Part shown: one piece after another, positions 42,565 to 52,548 of the stretch
Position numbering within the stretch: the first letter of the stretch is position 1
Layout: each line of letters starts with the position of its first letter
Origin: Mycolicibacter heraklionensis
GTDB taxonomy: Bacteria; Actinomycetota; Actinomycetes; Mycobacteriales; Mycobacteriaceae
Length of the DNA stretch: 64,000 bases
NCBI RefSeq assembly: GCF_001021505.1
Contig: NZ_LDPO01000013.1
Coordinates: 85,654 to 149,653 of the forward strand
Reading direction: 5' to 3'
Notes under the pieces: model-generated
Databases searched by the model: none
The model's input: only the letters and a program-made list of their open reading frames with translations
Told to the model about the DNA's origin: nothing
Program-made: the position numbers and the translations under genes

Positions 42565-44574
42565 CTAGAACCACCTGTCGCGCTGCGAATGCCGCCCGAA
42601 GGCATCGGTGTCGTCGGGATCCTCCCGATAGTGCCGATTTCGGCGGCTCGGACTGGTGCCGATGATCCCGAATTTGGCCAGCACATCGGGCACCGGCGTC
42701 CCGTTCGTGAGCGGCCGCAGATGGCGTCCCGCATCGACATCAAAGCCGTTGTGGTGCAGCGATATCGGTTCGGGCTCGGCAATCAGCGTCCGCACCGGCG
42801 CGATCTCGACGGTCAGCGGCTCGGTGGCGGGGTCCTGCGGACGACGGGCTTGCGGGACCCTGGGCGGGGCGGCCGGGATCGGCTCGGTCCGTTCGTCGAC
42901 GTCGTGTTCGACGCTGCGGGCGTGGAAGTGTCGGGGCAGGCTGACGCGTTCGGGGACGCCGACGTTACCGGGGCGGTCGTCGAGGTCATCGAAGTCGTCG
43001 TCATCGCCCAAATCGTCGAAGTCATCGAAATCGTCGGCATCGGCGCCGTAGTCGCTCCGCCTGGTGGTGCGGCGGGCGGGGTCGACGACGTAGCCGACCA
43101 TGAACAGCGCGGCGACCACACCGAACAGCGCGACGAATGCCGGCAACAACGTCGCCTCCGACATGGCCGCCGCGAACGGCTCGTGCAGGAACTCGGGCAG
43201 CTGCAGGACCGCGGAGGCGTGCTCGGGGTGCAGGCCGCCCGGCATCGCCGGCAGGTCGGCGGCGATCCTCGACGTCATGAAGGCCGCCATGCCGGCGCTG
43301 CCCAGCACCGCCCCGACCTGGCGGGTCGCGTTGTAGACCCCGGAACCGGCGCCGGCCAGCTGTGGCGGCAGGTTGCGGGTGGCGGTGGCCGCCAGCGGCG
43401 ACCAGATGAACGCCATCCCGACCCCGATCGCCGCGAACGGCAGCACCAGCCGCCAGACCGGGGTGAGCGGCGTCATCTCGATCGACAACCAGGTGAGCGC
43501 GATCGCCAGTACCGAAAAACCGAATCCGACCACTGCCCGGGGATGCGCCCGGTCGACGATCTTTCCGACCACCGGAGCCAGCACTCCGGTGGCGATCGCC
43601 ATCGGCGCGGTCAGCAGAGCGGAGCGGGTGGGTGACATCCCGCACACCGCCTGCGCGTAGAACATCACCGGCAGCACCATCCCGGTGGCCGCGAAGCCGA
43701 TGACGGCCACTCCGGCGTTGGCCAGCCCGAAGTCGAGGTCGCGGAAGATGTGCAGTGGTACCAGCGGCTCACCGCCTGTGACGGCCTGCCAGTAGACGAA
43801 GACCGCCAGGCAGCAGATGCCGCCGAAGATCTGCACCCAGATCCACGGCGCCCACCCCTGCGACTCACCTTCCTGCAGCGCGAAGACCAGCAGGAACATC
43901 CCGACCCCCGACAGCGCCACGCCGAGGATGTCGAAACGATGACGGTGCACCGGCAGTTCGGGAATCAGCACGATGGCCAGGACCAGGCCGATGACCCCGA
44001 TCGGGACGTTGACGAAGAAGATCCACTCCCAGCCCAGCCGGTCCACCAGCACGCCGCCGGCCAGCGGCCCGATCAGCGTCGCAACCCCGGCGGTCGCGCC
44101 CCACACGCTCATCGCCGCACCGCGACGATCCGGCGGGAACGTGCGGGTGATCACCGACAGGGTCTGCGGGGTCAGCAGGGCGGCGCCCACGCCCTGGACC
44201 GCCCGGGCGGCGATCAGCATCGCGATACCCCCGGCCAGACCGCACCACAGCGACGCTGCGGTGAACACCGCCAGCCCGATCAGGTAGAGGTTCTTGGGTC
44301 CGAACTGGTCACCGAGCCGTCCGGCGACCAGCAGCGGCACCGCGTAGCCCAGCAGGTAGGAGCTGGTAACCCAGATCACCGTGTCGTAGCCGATGTCGAG
44401 CGCCGACATGATGCTCGGATTGGCGACGGCCACGATGGTGGAATCCACCAGGATCACGAAGAAGCCGAGCATCATCGCCCACAGCGCGTTCCACGGGTTG
44501 ACCGGATCGGCTGAGCGCGCCGGACCGGAACGTGCGAAATCCGCGCGTTCCGGGTCCACGTCCGTGCTGCTCAA
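42565..44574 (-). CDS. MFS drug exporter, DHA2 (14-TM) family, with long acidic C-terminal tail (Rv1250-like)
   Basis: A protein of about 669 residues. The TTG at 44574 is preferred because GGAGGGG lies 7 nt upstream; an ATG at 44628 is the longer alternative. Fourteen membrane helices of the EmrB/QacA type include motif A ([20 protein letters not shown]), motif C ([20 protein letters not shown]) and an early [13 protein letters not shown]. About 180 cytoplasmic residues follow, opening with a run of Asp-Asp-Phe units (residues ~510-535) and then a proline- and basic-rich part. It probably exports toxic compounds using the proton gradient. Confidence 0.9.
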   Translation of the reverse strand: MSSTDVDPERADFARSGPARSADPVNPWNALWAMMLGFFVILVDSTIVAVANPSIMSALDIGYDTVIWVTSSYLLGYAVPLLVAGRLGDQFGPKNLYLIGLAVFTAASLWCGLAGGIAMLIAARAVQGVGAALLTPQTLSVITRTFPPDRRGAAMSVWGATAGVATLIGPLAGGVLVDRLGWEWIFFVNVPIGVIGLVLAIVLIPELPVHRHRFDILGVALSGVGMFLLVFALQEGESQGWAPWIWVQIFGGICCLAVFVYWQAVTGGEPLVPLHIFRDLDFGLANAGVAVIGFAATGMVLPVMFYAQAVCGMSPTRSALLTAPMAIATGVLAPVVGKIVDRAHPRAVVGFGFSVLAIALTWLSIEMTPLTPVWRLVLPFAAIGVGMAFIWSPLAATATRNLPPQLAGAGSGVYNATRQVGAVLGSAGMAAFMTSRIAADLPAMPGGLHPEHASAVLQLPEFLHEPFAAAMSEATLLPAFVALFGVVAALFMVGYVVDPARRTTRRSDYGADADDFDDFDDLGDDDDFDDLDDRPGNVGVPERVSLPRHFHARSVEHDVDERTEPIPAAPPRVPQARRPQDPATEPLTVEIAPVRTLIAEPEPISLHHNGFDVDAGRHLRPLTNGTPVPDVLAKFGIIGTSPSRRNRHYREDPDDTDAFGRHSQRDRWF

Positions 44575-44773
44575 GCGCCGCCCCTCCGATCGCTGCGCCG
44601 TGCTGTTCAGGGCTCCAAGCCACCTCATCCGACGCTACGGACAGATGGTGTCGGGAACAACTCGGATCGCCGGTGCGGGAATTCGCTGATGGGCGACGAC
44701 TGTTCCGTTGAAACGGGTAAACAGTCACCAGGGCGTTAGCCTGAAGACCACCGAATCGAAACGGGAGGCAACC

Positions 44774-45553
44774 ATGGGCATCTTTCGACGGCGAAGGCCG
44801 GCGCAGGCTCCGGCGCCGACCTTCGACGAGGAGAAGCCGACCATGGCGGCCCGGGTGTTGGCGCGGGTCATCGAGCGCAGCGAGCGGGTCCAGGGTCCGG
44901 CGGTGCGCGCCTACGTGGAGCGACTGCGCCGCAGTGATCCCGATGCCGACCCGGCGCAGGTCATCGCCAAGCTGGAGAAGCGTTTCCTGGCCGCGGCGAC
45001 GGCCAGCGGCGCCGCGGTGGGCGCCACCGCGGCCGTGCCGGCGATCGGCACCCTGATGGCGCTGTCGGCGGTTGCCGGGGAGACCGCGGTCTTCCTGGAG
45101 GCCACCGCGTTCTTCGTGCTGTCCGTCGCGGAGGTACACGGCATTCCGGTGGATAACCGCGACCGGCGGCGCGCGCTGGTGCTGGCGGTGTTGGTGGGCG
45201 ACCAGGGCAAGGGCGCGCTCGCCGACCTGCTCGGCCCGGGCCGCACCAGCGGCGCGTGGCTCGCCGAAGGTTCTGCGGGTGTCGCGGCGCTACCGCTTCC
45301 GGCGGTCAAGGAGTTGAACTCCCGACTGCTGCGGTACTTCGTCAAGCGCTTCACCCTGCGCCGCGGGGCGCTGGCGTTCGGCAAGCTGTTGCCGGTTGGC
45401 CTGGGGGCGGTGATCGGGGCCATTGGGAACCGCTTGATCGGCAAGAAGATCATCAGCGACGCCCGCAAGGCGTTCGGTCCCCCCGCCCGCCGCTGGCCGG
45501 TGAACTTGCACCTGGTGCCGGCCCTGAGCGATGACGATGCCCACTCCGCATAA
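44774..45553 (+). CDS. Conserved membrane-associated protein (Rv1249c-like)
   Basis: A 259-residue protein from ATG 44774 with ribosome binding site GGGAGG. After a basic start (IFRRRRPAQ) come a glycine/alanine-rich hydrophobic stretch (AAATASGAAVGATAAVPAIG, TLMALSAVAGETAVFLEATA) and another near the C-terminus (LPVGLGAVIGAIGNRLIG). The pattern suggests two membrane-associated hairpins. It lies just upstream of kgd as in M. tuberculosis. No function is known to me. Confidence 0.8.
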   Translation: MGIFRRRRPAQAPAPTFDEEKPTMAARVLARVIERSERVQGPAVRAYVERLRRSDPDADPAQVIAKLEKRFLAAATASGAAVGATAAVPAIGTLMALSAVAGETAVFLEATAFFVLSVAEVHGIPVDNRDRRRALVLAVLVGDQGKGALADLLGPGRTSGAWLAEGSAGVAALPLPAVKELNSRLLRYFVKRFTLRRGALAFGKLLPVGLGAVIGAIGNRLIGKKIISDARKAFGPPARRWPVNLHLVPALSDDDAHSA

Positions 45554-45691
45554 CCGTCGGCGGGATCGGGTCCGGCCGACAATCGGCCGCGAGCCTGGCG
45601 GAATATCTCCGAGAGGCTAGCCTTTATGAGGCAGGCGGGCGCGGGCGCAAGTGCCACGCCGAACGACCAGGAATCGAGGCGAGAAGCTGTC

Positions 45692-48600
45692 GTGAGCGGT
45701 ATCAGTTCACCCTTCGGTCAGAACGAGTGGCTAGTCGAGGAGATGTACCGCAAATTCCGCGAGGATCCCGCCTCGGTGGACCCGAGCTGGCACGAGTTCC
45801 TGGCCGACTACAAGCCCGACGCGCAGCGCGGTGACGGTGCGGCTGCACCCGCTGCCCCGCCCGCTCCCCCGGCGCAACCGGCTCCGGCTGCTCCGGCGCC
45901 GGCCCCGGCCGCACCGGCCGCTGCCGCCCCGGCTCCGGCTGCTCCGGCGCCCGCCCCGGCCGCCAAGCCCGCCGCCTCGCAAGCTCCCGCCCCGCTGGCC
46001 GACGACGAGCTGCAGGTGTTGCGTGGCGCCGCGGCAGCAGTGGTCAAGAACATGTCCACCTCCCTGGAGGTGCCGACGGCCACCAGCGTGCGCGCCGTGC
46101 CGGCCAAACTGATGATCGACAACCGCATCGTCATCAACAACCAGCTCAAGCGGACCCGCGGCGGCAAGATCTCGTTCACCCACCTGCTGGGTTACGCGAT
46201 CGTGCAGGCGGTCAAGCAGTTCCCCAACATGAACCGGCATTTCGCCGAGGTCGACGGCAAGCCGAACGCCGTCACGCCGGCCCACACCAACCTGGGACTG
46301 GCCATCGACCTGCAGGGCGCCGGCGGCAAGCGGTCCCTGGTGGTGGCTGCCATCAAGGGCTCGGAATCGCTGCGCTTCGCGCAGTTCGTCGACGCCTACG
46401 AAGACATCGTGCGTCGGGCCCGGGACGGCAAGCTCACCGCCGAGGACTTCGCCGGCGTGACGATCTCGCTGACCAACCCCGGAACCATCGGCACCGTGCA
46501 CTCGGTGCCCCGGCTGATGGCCGGGCAGGGCGCGATCATCGGCGTCGGTGCAATGGAATATCCCGCCGAGTTCCAGGGGGCCAGCGAGCAGCGCATCGCC
46601 GAGCTGGGCGTCGGCAAGGTGATCACCCTCACCTCGACCTATGACCACCGCATCATCCAGGGCGCGGAATCGGGCGACTTCCTGCGCACCGTGCACGAGA
46701 TGCTGCTGTCGGACGCGTTCTGGGATGAGATCTTCTTCGAGCTGTCCATCCCCTACGAGCCGGTGCGGTGGCGCACGGACAACCCGGACTCGGTGGTCGA
46801 CAAGAACGCCCGCGTCGTCGAGCTGATCGCCGCCTACCGCAACCGCGGCCACCTGATGGCCGACATCGACCCGCTGCGACTGGACAACACCCGGTTCCGC
46901 AGCCACCCCGACCTGGACGTGCAGAGTCACGGCCTGACGTTGTGGGACCTGGACCGGGAGTTCAAAGTCACCGGCCTGCCGGGCAGCGATATCCGTAAGC
47001 TGCGCGAGATCCTGTCGGTGCTGCGCGACGCCTACTGCCGCCACGTGGGCGTGGAGTACACCCACATCCTCGAGCCCGAGCAGCAGCAGTGGCTGCAGGA
47101 GCGCATCGAGGTCAAACACGTCAAACCCACTGTGGCGCAGCAGAAGTACATTCTGAGCAAGCTCAACGCCGCCGAGGCGTTCGAAAGCTTCCTGCAGACC
47201 AAGTACGTCGGCCAGAAGCGGTTCTCCCTCGAAGGCGCCGAGACCGTCATCCCGATGATGGACGCGGCCATCGACCAGTGCGCCGAGCACGGCCTCGACG
47301 AGGTCGTGATCGGGATGCCGCACCGCGGCCGGCTCAATGTGCTGGCCAACATCGTCGGCAAGCCCTACTCGCAGATCTTCACCGAGTTCGAGGGCAACCT
47401 CAACCCGGCCGAGGCGCACGGCTCCGGCGACGTCAAGTACCACCTGGGCGCCACCGGGGTGTACCTGCAGATGTTCGGCGACAACGACATTCAGGTATCG
47501 CTGACCGCCAACCCGTCACACCTGGAGGCCGTCGACCCGGTGCTGGAGGGCCTGGTCCGGGCCCGCCAGGACCTGCTGGGCCGCGGCGCCCTGGGCACCG
47601 ACGAAGACCCGCCCTTCTCGGTGGTGCCGATGATGCTGCACGGCGACGCCGCGTTCGCCGGTCAGGGCGTGGTGGCCGAGACGCTGAACATGGCACTGCT
47701 GCCCGGCTACCGGGTCGGCGGCACCATCCACATCGTCGTCAACAACCAGATCGGTTTCACCACAGCGCCGGATTACTCCCGTTCCAGCGAATACTGCACC
47801 GACGTGGCCAAGATGATCGGCGCGCCGATCTTCCACGTCAACGGCGATGACCCGGAAGCCTGCGACTGGGTGGCCCGGCTGGCGGTGGACTTCCGGCAGA
47901 AGTTCCACAAGGACGTCATCATCGACATGCTGTGCTACCGCCGCCGCGGGCACAACGAGGGCGACGACCCGTCGATGACGAACCCGTACATGTACGACGT
48001 GATCGGCACCAAGAGCGGTGTCCGCAAGAGCTACACCGAAGACCTGATCGGCCGCGGCGACATCTCGCTGAAGGAGGCCGAGGACGCGCTGCGTGACTAC
48101 CACGGCCAGCTGGAGCGGGTGTTCAACGAGATCCGCGAACTGGAGAAGCATGCCGCGCTGCCCAGCGAGTCGGTGGAGTCCGAGCAGCAGGTGCCGCGCG
48201 GCCTGAACACCGCGGTCGACAAGGCGATGCTGGCCCGCATCGGCGACGCGTTCATGACGATCCCCGAGGGCTTCACCGTGCACCCGCGGGTGCTGCCGGT
48301 GCTGGAGCGGCGCCGCGAAATGGCGTACGAGGGCAAGGTGGACTGGGCGTTCGGCGAGCTGTTGGCGCTGGGCTCGCTGGTCGCCGAGGGCAAGCTCATC
48401 CGGTTGTCCGGGCAGGACACCCGCCGAGGCACCTTCTCGCAGCGGCATTCGGTGATCATCGACCAGGCCAACGGCGCTGAGTTCAGCCCGTTGCAGCTGC
48501 TGGCCACCAATGCCGACGGCACCCCGACCGGCGGCAAGTTCCTGGTCTATGACTCGCCGCTGTCGGAGTTCGCCGCCGTCGGCTTCGAGTACGGCTACAC

Positions 48601-49396
48601 CGTCGGCAACCCGGACGCCCTGGTGCTGTGGGAGGCGCAGTTCGGCGACTTCGTCAACGGCGCCCAGTCGATCATCGACGAGTTCATCAGTTCCGGCGAG
48701 GCCAAGTGGGGTCAGCTGTCCAACGTGGTGCTGCTGCTGCCGCACGGCCACGAGGGCCAGGGCCCGGACCACACCTCCGGGCGCATCGAGCGCTTCCTGC
48801 AGCTGTGGGCGGAGGGCTCGATGACCATCGCGGTGCCCTCGACCCCGTCGAACTACTTCCACCTGCTGCGCCGCCACGCCCTCGACGGGATCCAGCGGCC
48901 GCTGATCGTGTTCACCCCGAAGTCGATGCTGCGCAACAAGGCGGCGATCAGCGACATCAAGGACTTCACCGACGTCAAGTTCCGCTCGGTGCTCGAGGAA
49001 CCCACCTACGAGGACGGCGTGGGCGACCGCAGCAAGGTCACCCGGGTGCTGCTGACCAGCGGCAAGCTCTACTACGAGCTGGTCGCGCGTAAGGCCAAGG
49101 ACGGCCGTGACGACATCGCGATCGTGCGGATCGAACAGCTGGCCCCGCTGCCCAAGCGCCGCCTCGGTGACACCCTGGACCGCTACCCGAACGCGCAGCA
49201 GTTCTTCTGGGTGCAGGAGGAGCCGGCCAACCAGGGGGCATGGCCGCGGTTCGGCCTGGAGCTGCCGGAGCTGCTACCGGAGAAGCTGACCGGGATCAAG
49301 CGGATCTCGCGCCGCGCCATGTCGGCGCCGTCGTCGGGGTCGTCGAAGGTGCACGCGGTCGAGCAGCAGGAGATCATCGACTCGGCCTTCAGCTGA
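45692..49396 (+). CDS. kgd: Multifunctional 2-oxoglutarate metabolism enzyme Kgd (SucA/HOA synthase)
   Basis: A 1234-residue enzyme recognised as Kgd (Rv1248c). Order: an E1o-type N-terminus ([20 protein letters not shown]), an Ala/Pro linker (~40-110), an E2-like acyltransferase domain (about 115-360, [15 protein letters not shown]) without a lipoyl domain, and the thiamin-diphosphate E1 domain ([40 protein letters not shown]). It decarboxylates 2-oxoglutarate, acting as the KDH E1 component or making succinic semialdehyde or 2-hydroxy-3-oxoadipate. GTG 45692 best matches known starts; an in-frame ATG at 45626 is possible. In M. tuberculosis it is inhibited by GarA. Confidence 0.96.
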   Translation: MSGISSPFGQNEWLVEEMYRKFREDPASVDPSWHEFLADYKPDAQRGDGAAAPAAPPAPPAQPAPAAPAPAPAAPAAAAPAPAAPAPAPAAKPAASQAPAPLADDELQVLRGAAAAVVKNMSTSLEVPTATSVRAVPAKLMIDNRIVINNQLKRTRGGKISFTHLLGYAIVQAVKQFPNMNRHFAEVDGKPNAVTPAHTNLGLAIDLQGAGGKRSLVVAAIKGSESLRFAQFVDAYEDIVRRARDGKLTAEDFAGVTISLTNPGTIGTVHSVPRLMAGQGAIIGVGAMEYPAEFQGASEQRIAELGVGKVITLTSTYDHRIIQGAESGDFLRTVHEMLLSDAFWDEIFFELSIPYEPVRWRTDNPDSVVDKNARVVELIAAYRNRGHLMADIDPLRLDNTRFRSHPDLDVQSHGLTLWDLDREFKVTGLPGSDIRKLREILSVLRDAYCRHVGVEYTHILEPEQQQWLQERIEVKHVKPTVAQQKYILSKLNAAEAFESFLQTKYVGQKRFSLEGAETVIPMMDAAIDQCAEHGLDEVVIGMPHRGRLNVLANIVGKPYSQIFTEFEGNLNPAEAHGSGDVKYHLGATGVYLQMFGDNDIQVSLTANPSHLEAVDPVLEGLVRARQDLLGRGALGTDEDPPFSVVPMMLHGDAAFAGQGVVAETLNMALLPGYRVGGTIHIVVNNQIGFTTAPDYSRSSEYCTDVAKMIGAPIFHVNGDDPEACDWVARLAVDFRQKFHKDVIIDMLCYRRRGHNEGDDPSMTNPYMYDVIGTKSGVRKSYTEDLIGRGDISLKEAEDALRDYHGQLERVFNEIRELEKHAALPSESVESEQQVPRGLNTAVDKAMLARIGDAFMTIPEGFTVHPRVLPVLERRREMAYEGKVDWAFGELLALGSLVAEGKLIRLSGQDTRRGTFSQRHSVIIDQANGAEFSPLQLLATNADGTPTGGKFLVYDSPLSEFAAVGFEYGYTVGNPDALVLWEAQFGDFVNGAQSIIDEFISSGEAKWGQLSNVVLLLPHGHEGQGPDHTSGRIERFLQLWAEGSMTIAVPSTPSNYFHLLRRHALDGIQRPLIVFTPKSMLRNKAAISDIKDFTDVKFRSVLEEPTYEDGVGDRSKVTRVLLTSGKLYYELVARKAKDGRDDIAIVRIEQLAPLPKRRLGDTLDRYPNAQQFFWVQEEPANQGAWPRFGLELPELLPEKLTGIKRISRRAMSAPSSGSSKVHAVEQQEIIDSAFS

Positions 49397-49406
49397 GCCG
49401 CCTTTT

Positions 49407-49472
49407 CCCGCGAGGGTGCGTGTCTGCACGCGACACGCCGCGTCATCACGTGCAACTACGCACCTTCGCGGG
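49407..49472. repeat. Intergenic hairpin after kgd
   Basis: CCCGCGAGGGTGCGT (49407-49421) pairs with ACGCACCTTCGCGGG (49458-49472) with one mismatch. A smaller GTGTC..GACAC hairpin lies within. It starts 10 bp after the kgd stop and may end its transcript. Its GTGCGTGTCTG and CGACACGCCG segments resemble those at 58.1 kb. Confidence 0.75.
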
Positions 49473-49538
49473 GCCACCAAACCCAGTACCAGCGGTACCG
49501 AATAAGCTCAGACAGTCCACCGACCGCTGGGAGAACAC

Positions 49539-50363
49539 ATGCAGGGATTCGCCGGGAAGGTCGCCGTCGTCACCGGTGCCGGTTCGGGCATCGGTCAAGC
49601 GCTGGCCATCGAGCTGGCCCGCGCGGGAGCGCAGCTGGCGATCAGCGACGTCGACACCGAGGGTCTCGCCCAGACCGAGCGGCGGCTGACCGCGCTGGGC
49701 GTGCGTGTCAAGGCCGACCGTCTCGACGTCACCGAGCGAGAGGCGTTCCTCGCCTACGCCGAAGAGGTCAAAGAACACTTCGGCAAGGTCAACCAGATCT
49801 ACAACAACGCCGGTATCGCGTTCAGCGGCGACGTCGAGATCAGCCCGTTCAAAGACATCGAGCGGGTGATGGACGTCGACTTCTGGGGCGTGGTCAACGG
49901 CACCAAGGCCTTCCTGCCGCACCTGATCGAATCCGGCGACGGGCACGTCATCAACATCTCCAGCCTGTTCGGGCTGCTGGCCATGCCCGGCCAGGCCGCC
50001 TACAACGCCGCCAAATTCGCCGTCCGCGGCTTCACCGAGGCGTTGAACCAGGAAATGGCCATCAACAAGCACCCGGTCAAGGTCACCACGGTGCACCCGG
50101 GCGGCATCAAGACCGCGATCGCCCGCAACGCCACCGTCGCCGAGGGGTTGGACGCCAAGGCGATGGCCGACTTCTTCGACCGGCGCCTGGCCTCCACCAC
50201 CGCCGAGGAGGCCGCCCGGGTGATCCTCGACGGGGTCAGCAAGAACCGGGCCCGCGTGCTCATCGGCAACGATGCGCGGACTCTGGACCTGCTCGTGCGC
50301 ATCTTGGGCTCGCGATACCAACGCCTGTTCTCGTTCGCCCTGCCCAAGCTCCGGCCACAGTAG
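49539..50363 (+). CDS. Short-chain dehydrogenase/reductase (Rv1245c-like)
   Basis: A 274-residue SDR. The nucleotide-binding motif is TGAGSGIG at residues 12-19. The structural NNAG motif (IYNNAGIAF) and the catalytic Ser (INISSLFG) and YNAAK are in order. It oxidises or reduces an alcohol/carbonyl using NAD(P). The C-terminus is helical and basic (YQRLFSFALPKLRPQ). It converges with lpqZ with 5 bp between stops. Substrate unknown. Confidence 0.93.
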   Translation: MQGFAGKVAVVTGAGSGIGQALAIELARAGAQLAISDVDTEGLAQTERRLTALGVRVKADRLDVTEREAFLAYAEEVKEHFGKVNQIYNNAGIAFSGDVEISPFKDIERVMDVDFWGVVNGTKAFLPHLIESGDGHVINISSLFGLLAMPGQAAYNAAKFAVRGFTEALNQEMAINKHPVKVTTVHPGGIKTAIARNATVAEGLDAKAMADFFDRRLASTTAEEAARVILDGVSKNRARVLIGNDARTLDLLVRILGSRYQRLFSFALPKLRPQ

Positions 50364-50368
50364 CCCGG

Positions 50369-51226
50369 CTATCTGCCCAGCGGGTGCTCGTCCAAGAAGG
50401 CGTCCGCCACGGCCTGCGGGTCGGCGCCGTCGGCCACCTTGCGGCGCATGTCGATCAGCGCTTCGGTGTCCAGCACGCCGGCCACCTGATTGATCGCCAG
50501 CAGTTGGGCTTCGGTCAACTCATTGCGGCGATACAGCGGCACCACATTCTCGGCGCGCACCAGCGCGGGGCGCGCGTCGGTGAGCAGCACGGTGCCTTCC
50601 GGCACGTCGGGATCGGCGGTACTGGTCCACGCCGCGGTGATCTGGCGGGCCTGCAGCGCCGCGAACAGCGCTGCGTCATCGCCGAATTCGCGCAGCTTGG
50701 GCAGCGTGCACCGGCCCACCGCCTTCGGCACCCGCACGCCCACGACACCGCCGACGGTCAACCCGGCGCAATGCCGGACGAGTGCGGGCAGATCGGTGCC
50801 GCCCCATGCGGTCGCGGTCGCCTTCGTCACGGCCAGGGCGGGCTTGTCCTCAGCGGTCATGGCGTAGTCACCGACCGCCAGGCCCTCCGGCAGCGCGCCG
50901 GCCAACGCCCAGTAGACGGCCCGATCGGAGCGCGCCGCCGAATCGCGGGCGAACATCGCCAGGAAGCGGCCGGTGAAACCGGGGACGACGGTCAACTCCC
51001 CCGCATCCAGCCCGCCAACCGGGTCGGCGACGGCCTCAAGCCGCACCGCGGCGCCGGTACCGCGCAGGGCGCTCGCATACAGGTGGCCCAGGACCTGCGA
51101 CTGCGGATCCTGCGACATTCCCACGCTCAGCGGCGCCGGCCCCGGATGGGCGGCACAGCCGGCGATCAGCACAGCCGCCCATCCGAGCGCCAGGCGGCGC
51201 AGGTGATGTCCCAGCGGCCTGGCCAC
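50369..51226 (-). CDS. lpqZ: LpqZ lipoprotein, quaternary-amine-type ABC substrate-binding protein
   Basis: A 285-residue lipoprotein recognised as LpqZ (Rv1244). Signal peptide RRLALGWAAVLIAG with the lipobox Cys. The mature part has the glycine-betaine/choline binding-protein (OpuAC) fold with DPQSQVLGHLYASALRGTGA, and VVPGFTGRFLAMFARDSAAR, ending LNVV-type helices. GTG start, 8 bp after the malic enzyme stop. No permease or ATPase genes are nearby, so the ligand and partner transporter are unknown. Confidence 0.88.
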   Translation of the reverse strand: MARPLGHHLRRLALGWAAVLIAGCAAHPGPAPLSVGMSQDPQSQVLGHLYASALRGTGAAVRLEAVADPVGGLDAGELTVVPGFTGRFLAMFARDSAARSDRAVYWALAGALPEGLAVGDYAMTAEDKPALAVTKATATAWGGTDLPALVRHCAGLTVGGVVGVRVPKAVGRCTLPKLREFGDDAALFAALQARQITAAWTSTADPDVPEGTVLLTDARPALVRAENVVPLYRRNELTEAQLLAINQVAGVLDTEALIDMRRKVADGADPQAVADAFLDEHPLGR

Positions 51227-51234
51227 CGTGCGCT

Positions 51235-52422
51235 CTACGACGCGGAGTCGGCGGCCGCCGCGACGGCGGCCGCAACGGCCGGCTCGACCCGCGGGTCCAG
51301 CGGACTGGGCACGATACGGTCCGGGGCCAGCTCGTCGGCGACGACGGAGAAGATCGCCTCTGCCGCAGCCAACTTCATCGTCTCGGTGATGCGGCGCGCA
51401 CCGGCGTCCAGCGCACCACGGAACACGCCCGGGAAGGCCAGCACGTTGTTGATCTGGTTGGGGAAATCGCTGCGGCCGGTCGCCACCACCGCCGCGTACT
51501 TGGCCGCCAGGTCAGGGTGGATCTCGGGGTCGGGGTTCGACAGCGCGAACACCACCCCACCCGGAGCCATCGACGCGATCAGCTCCTCGGGCACCACCCC
51601 GCCGGACGCGCCCAGGAAGACGTCGGCGCCGGCCAGCGCCTCGGCCAGGCCGCCGGTAAGGCCACGAGGATTGGTCCGCTGCGCCAACTCGATCTTGACG
51701 TCGTTCATCCCGGAGCGCTCCGGATGCAGCACGCCCTGCGAATCCAGCACGATCATCTCCGAGATGCCCCGCGAGAGCAGGATGTTGGCGCAGGCCACAC
51801 CGGCGGCGCCGGCACCGGAAACCACCACCCGCAGCGACGCGATGTCGCGGTCGAGCACCTTGGCCGCGCCCAGCAGGGCCGCCAGGGCCACGATCGCGGT
51901 GCCGTGCTGGTCGTCGTGCATCACCGGGCAGTCCAGCGCCTCGATCACCCGTCGCTCGATTTCGAAGCACCGCGGGGCGGAGATGTCCTCCAGATTGACC
52001 GCCCCGAACGACGGGCGCAGCCGCACCAGGGTCTCGACGATCTCGTCGGGATCCTTGGTGTCCAACACGATGGGGATGGAGTCCAGGCCGGCGAACGTCT
52101 TGAACAGCGCGGCCTTGCCCTCCATCACCGGCAGGGCCGCCGACGGCCCGAGGTCACCCAGTCCGAGCACCGAGGTGCCGTCGCTGACCACCGCCACCAG
52201 CCGGTGCGCCCAGGTGTAGCGGGCCGCCAGCGTGTGGTCCGCGGCGATGGCGCGACTGACCTGTGCCACACCCGGGGTGTAGGCGATCGACAGCGCACGT
52301 TGGCTGTCCAGCGGGGCTTTGAGGTCGACGGAGATCTTTCCGCCCGTGTGGGCTTCGAAGATCTCTTCGTCTCCGATGACGATCGGCGAGCTGTTCACCA
52401 TGTTCGCAAGGTTCTCGGGCAT
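51235..52422 (-). CDS. NAD(P)-dependent malic enzyme, short type
   Basis: A 395-residue malic enzyme that converts malate to pyruvate and CO2. Substrate and metal motifs: IAYTPGVAQVSRAIAADHTL, VAVVSDGTSVLGLGDLGPSA, with Lys in VMEGKAALFKTFAGLDSIPI, and VNLEDISAPRCFEIERRVIE; the Rossmann motif is VVSGAGAAGVACANILLSRG. It is the short form (about 400 residues), unlike the longer Mez. ATG start at 52422. It sits upstream of lpqZ and divergent from the LuxR-type cyclase, near mdh, so two malate enzymes lie within 5 kb. Confidence 0.92.
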   Translation of the reverse strand: MPENLANMVNSSPIVIGDEEIFEAHTGGKISVDLKAPLDSQRALSIAYTPGVAQVSRAIAADHTLAARYTWAHRLVAVVSDGTSVLGLGDLGPSAALPVMEGKAALFKTFAGLDSIPIVLDTKDPDEIVETLVRLRPSFGAVNLEDISAPRCFEIERRVIEALDCPVMHDDQHGTAIVALAALLGAAKVLDRDIASLRVVVSGAGAAGVACANILLSRGISEMIVLDSQGVLHPERSGMNDVKIELAQRTNPRGLTGGLAEALAGADVFLGASGGVVPEELIASMAPGGVVFALSNPDPEIHPDLAAKYAAVVATGRSDFPNQINNVLAFPGVFRGALDAGARRITETMKLAAAEAIFSVVADELAPDRIVPSPLDPRVEPAVAAAVAAAADSAS

Positions 52423-52548
52423 CGATAGTCCAGGGTACTGCTCTGGCTTTGCATTCTTTCGATCGGCTGGGACAGCCCATGCATCCCGCGCGCATCTACG
52501 CGCTTTCGCTGATGTTTTGCCGGCCGGGCGGGTCGCATGCTGGCTACC

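Noticed and set aside
45626..45691. Longer N-terminus of Kgd from ATG 45626
   Set aside because: The extra 22 residues do not resemble known Kgd N-termini, which begin close to SSPFGQNEW; kept only as an alternative.
47516..48877. 453-codon minus-strand frame opposite kgd
   Set aside because: Shadow of the highly conserved Kgd coding sequence.
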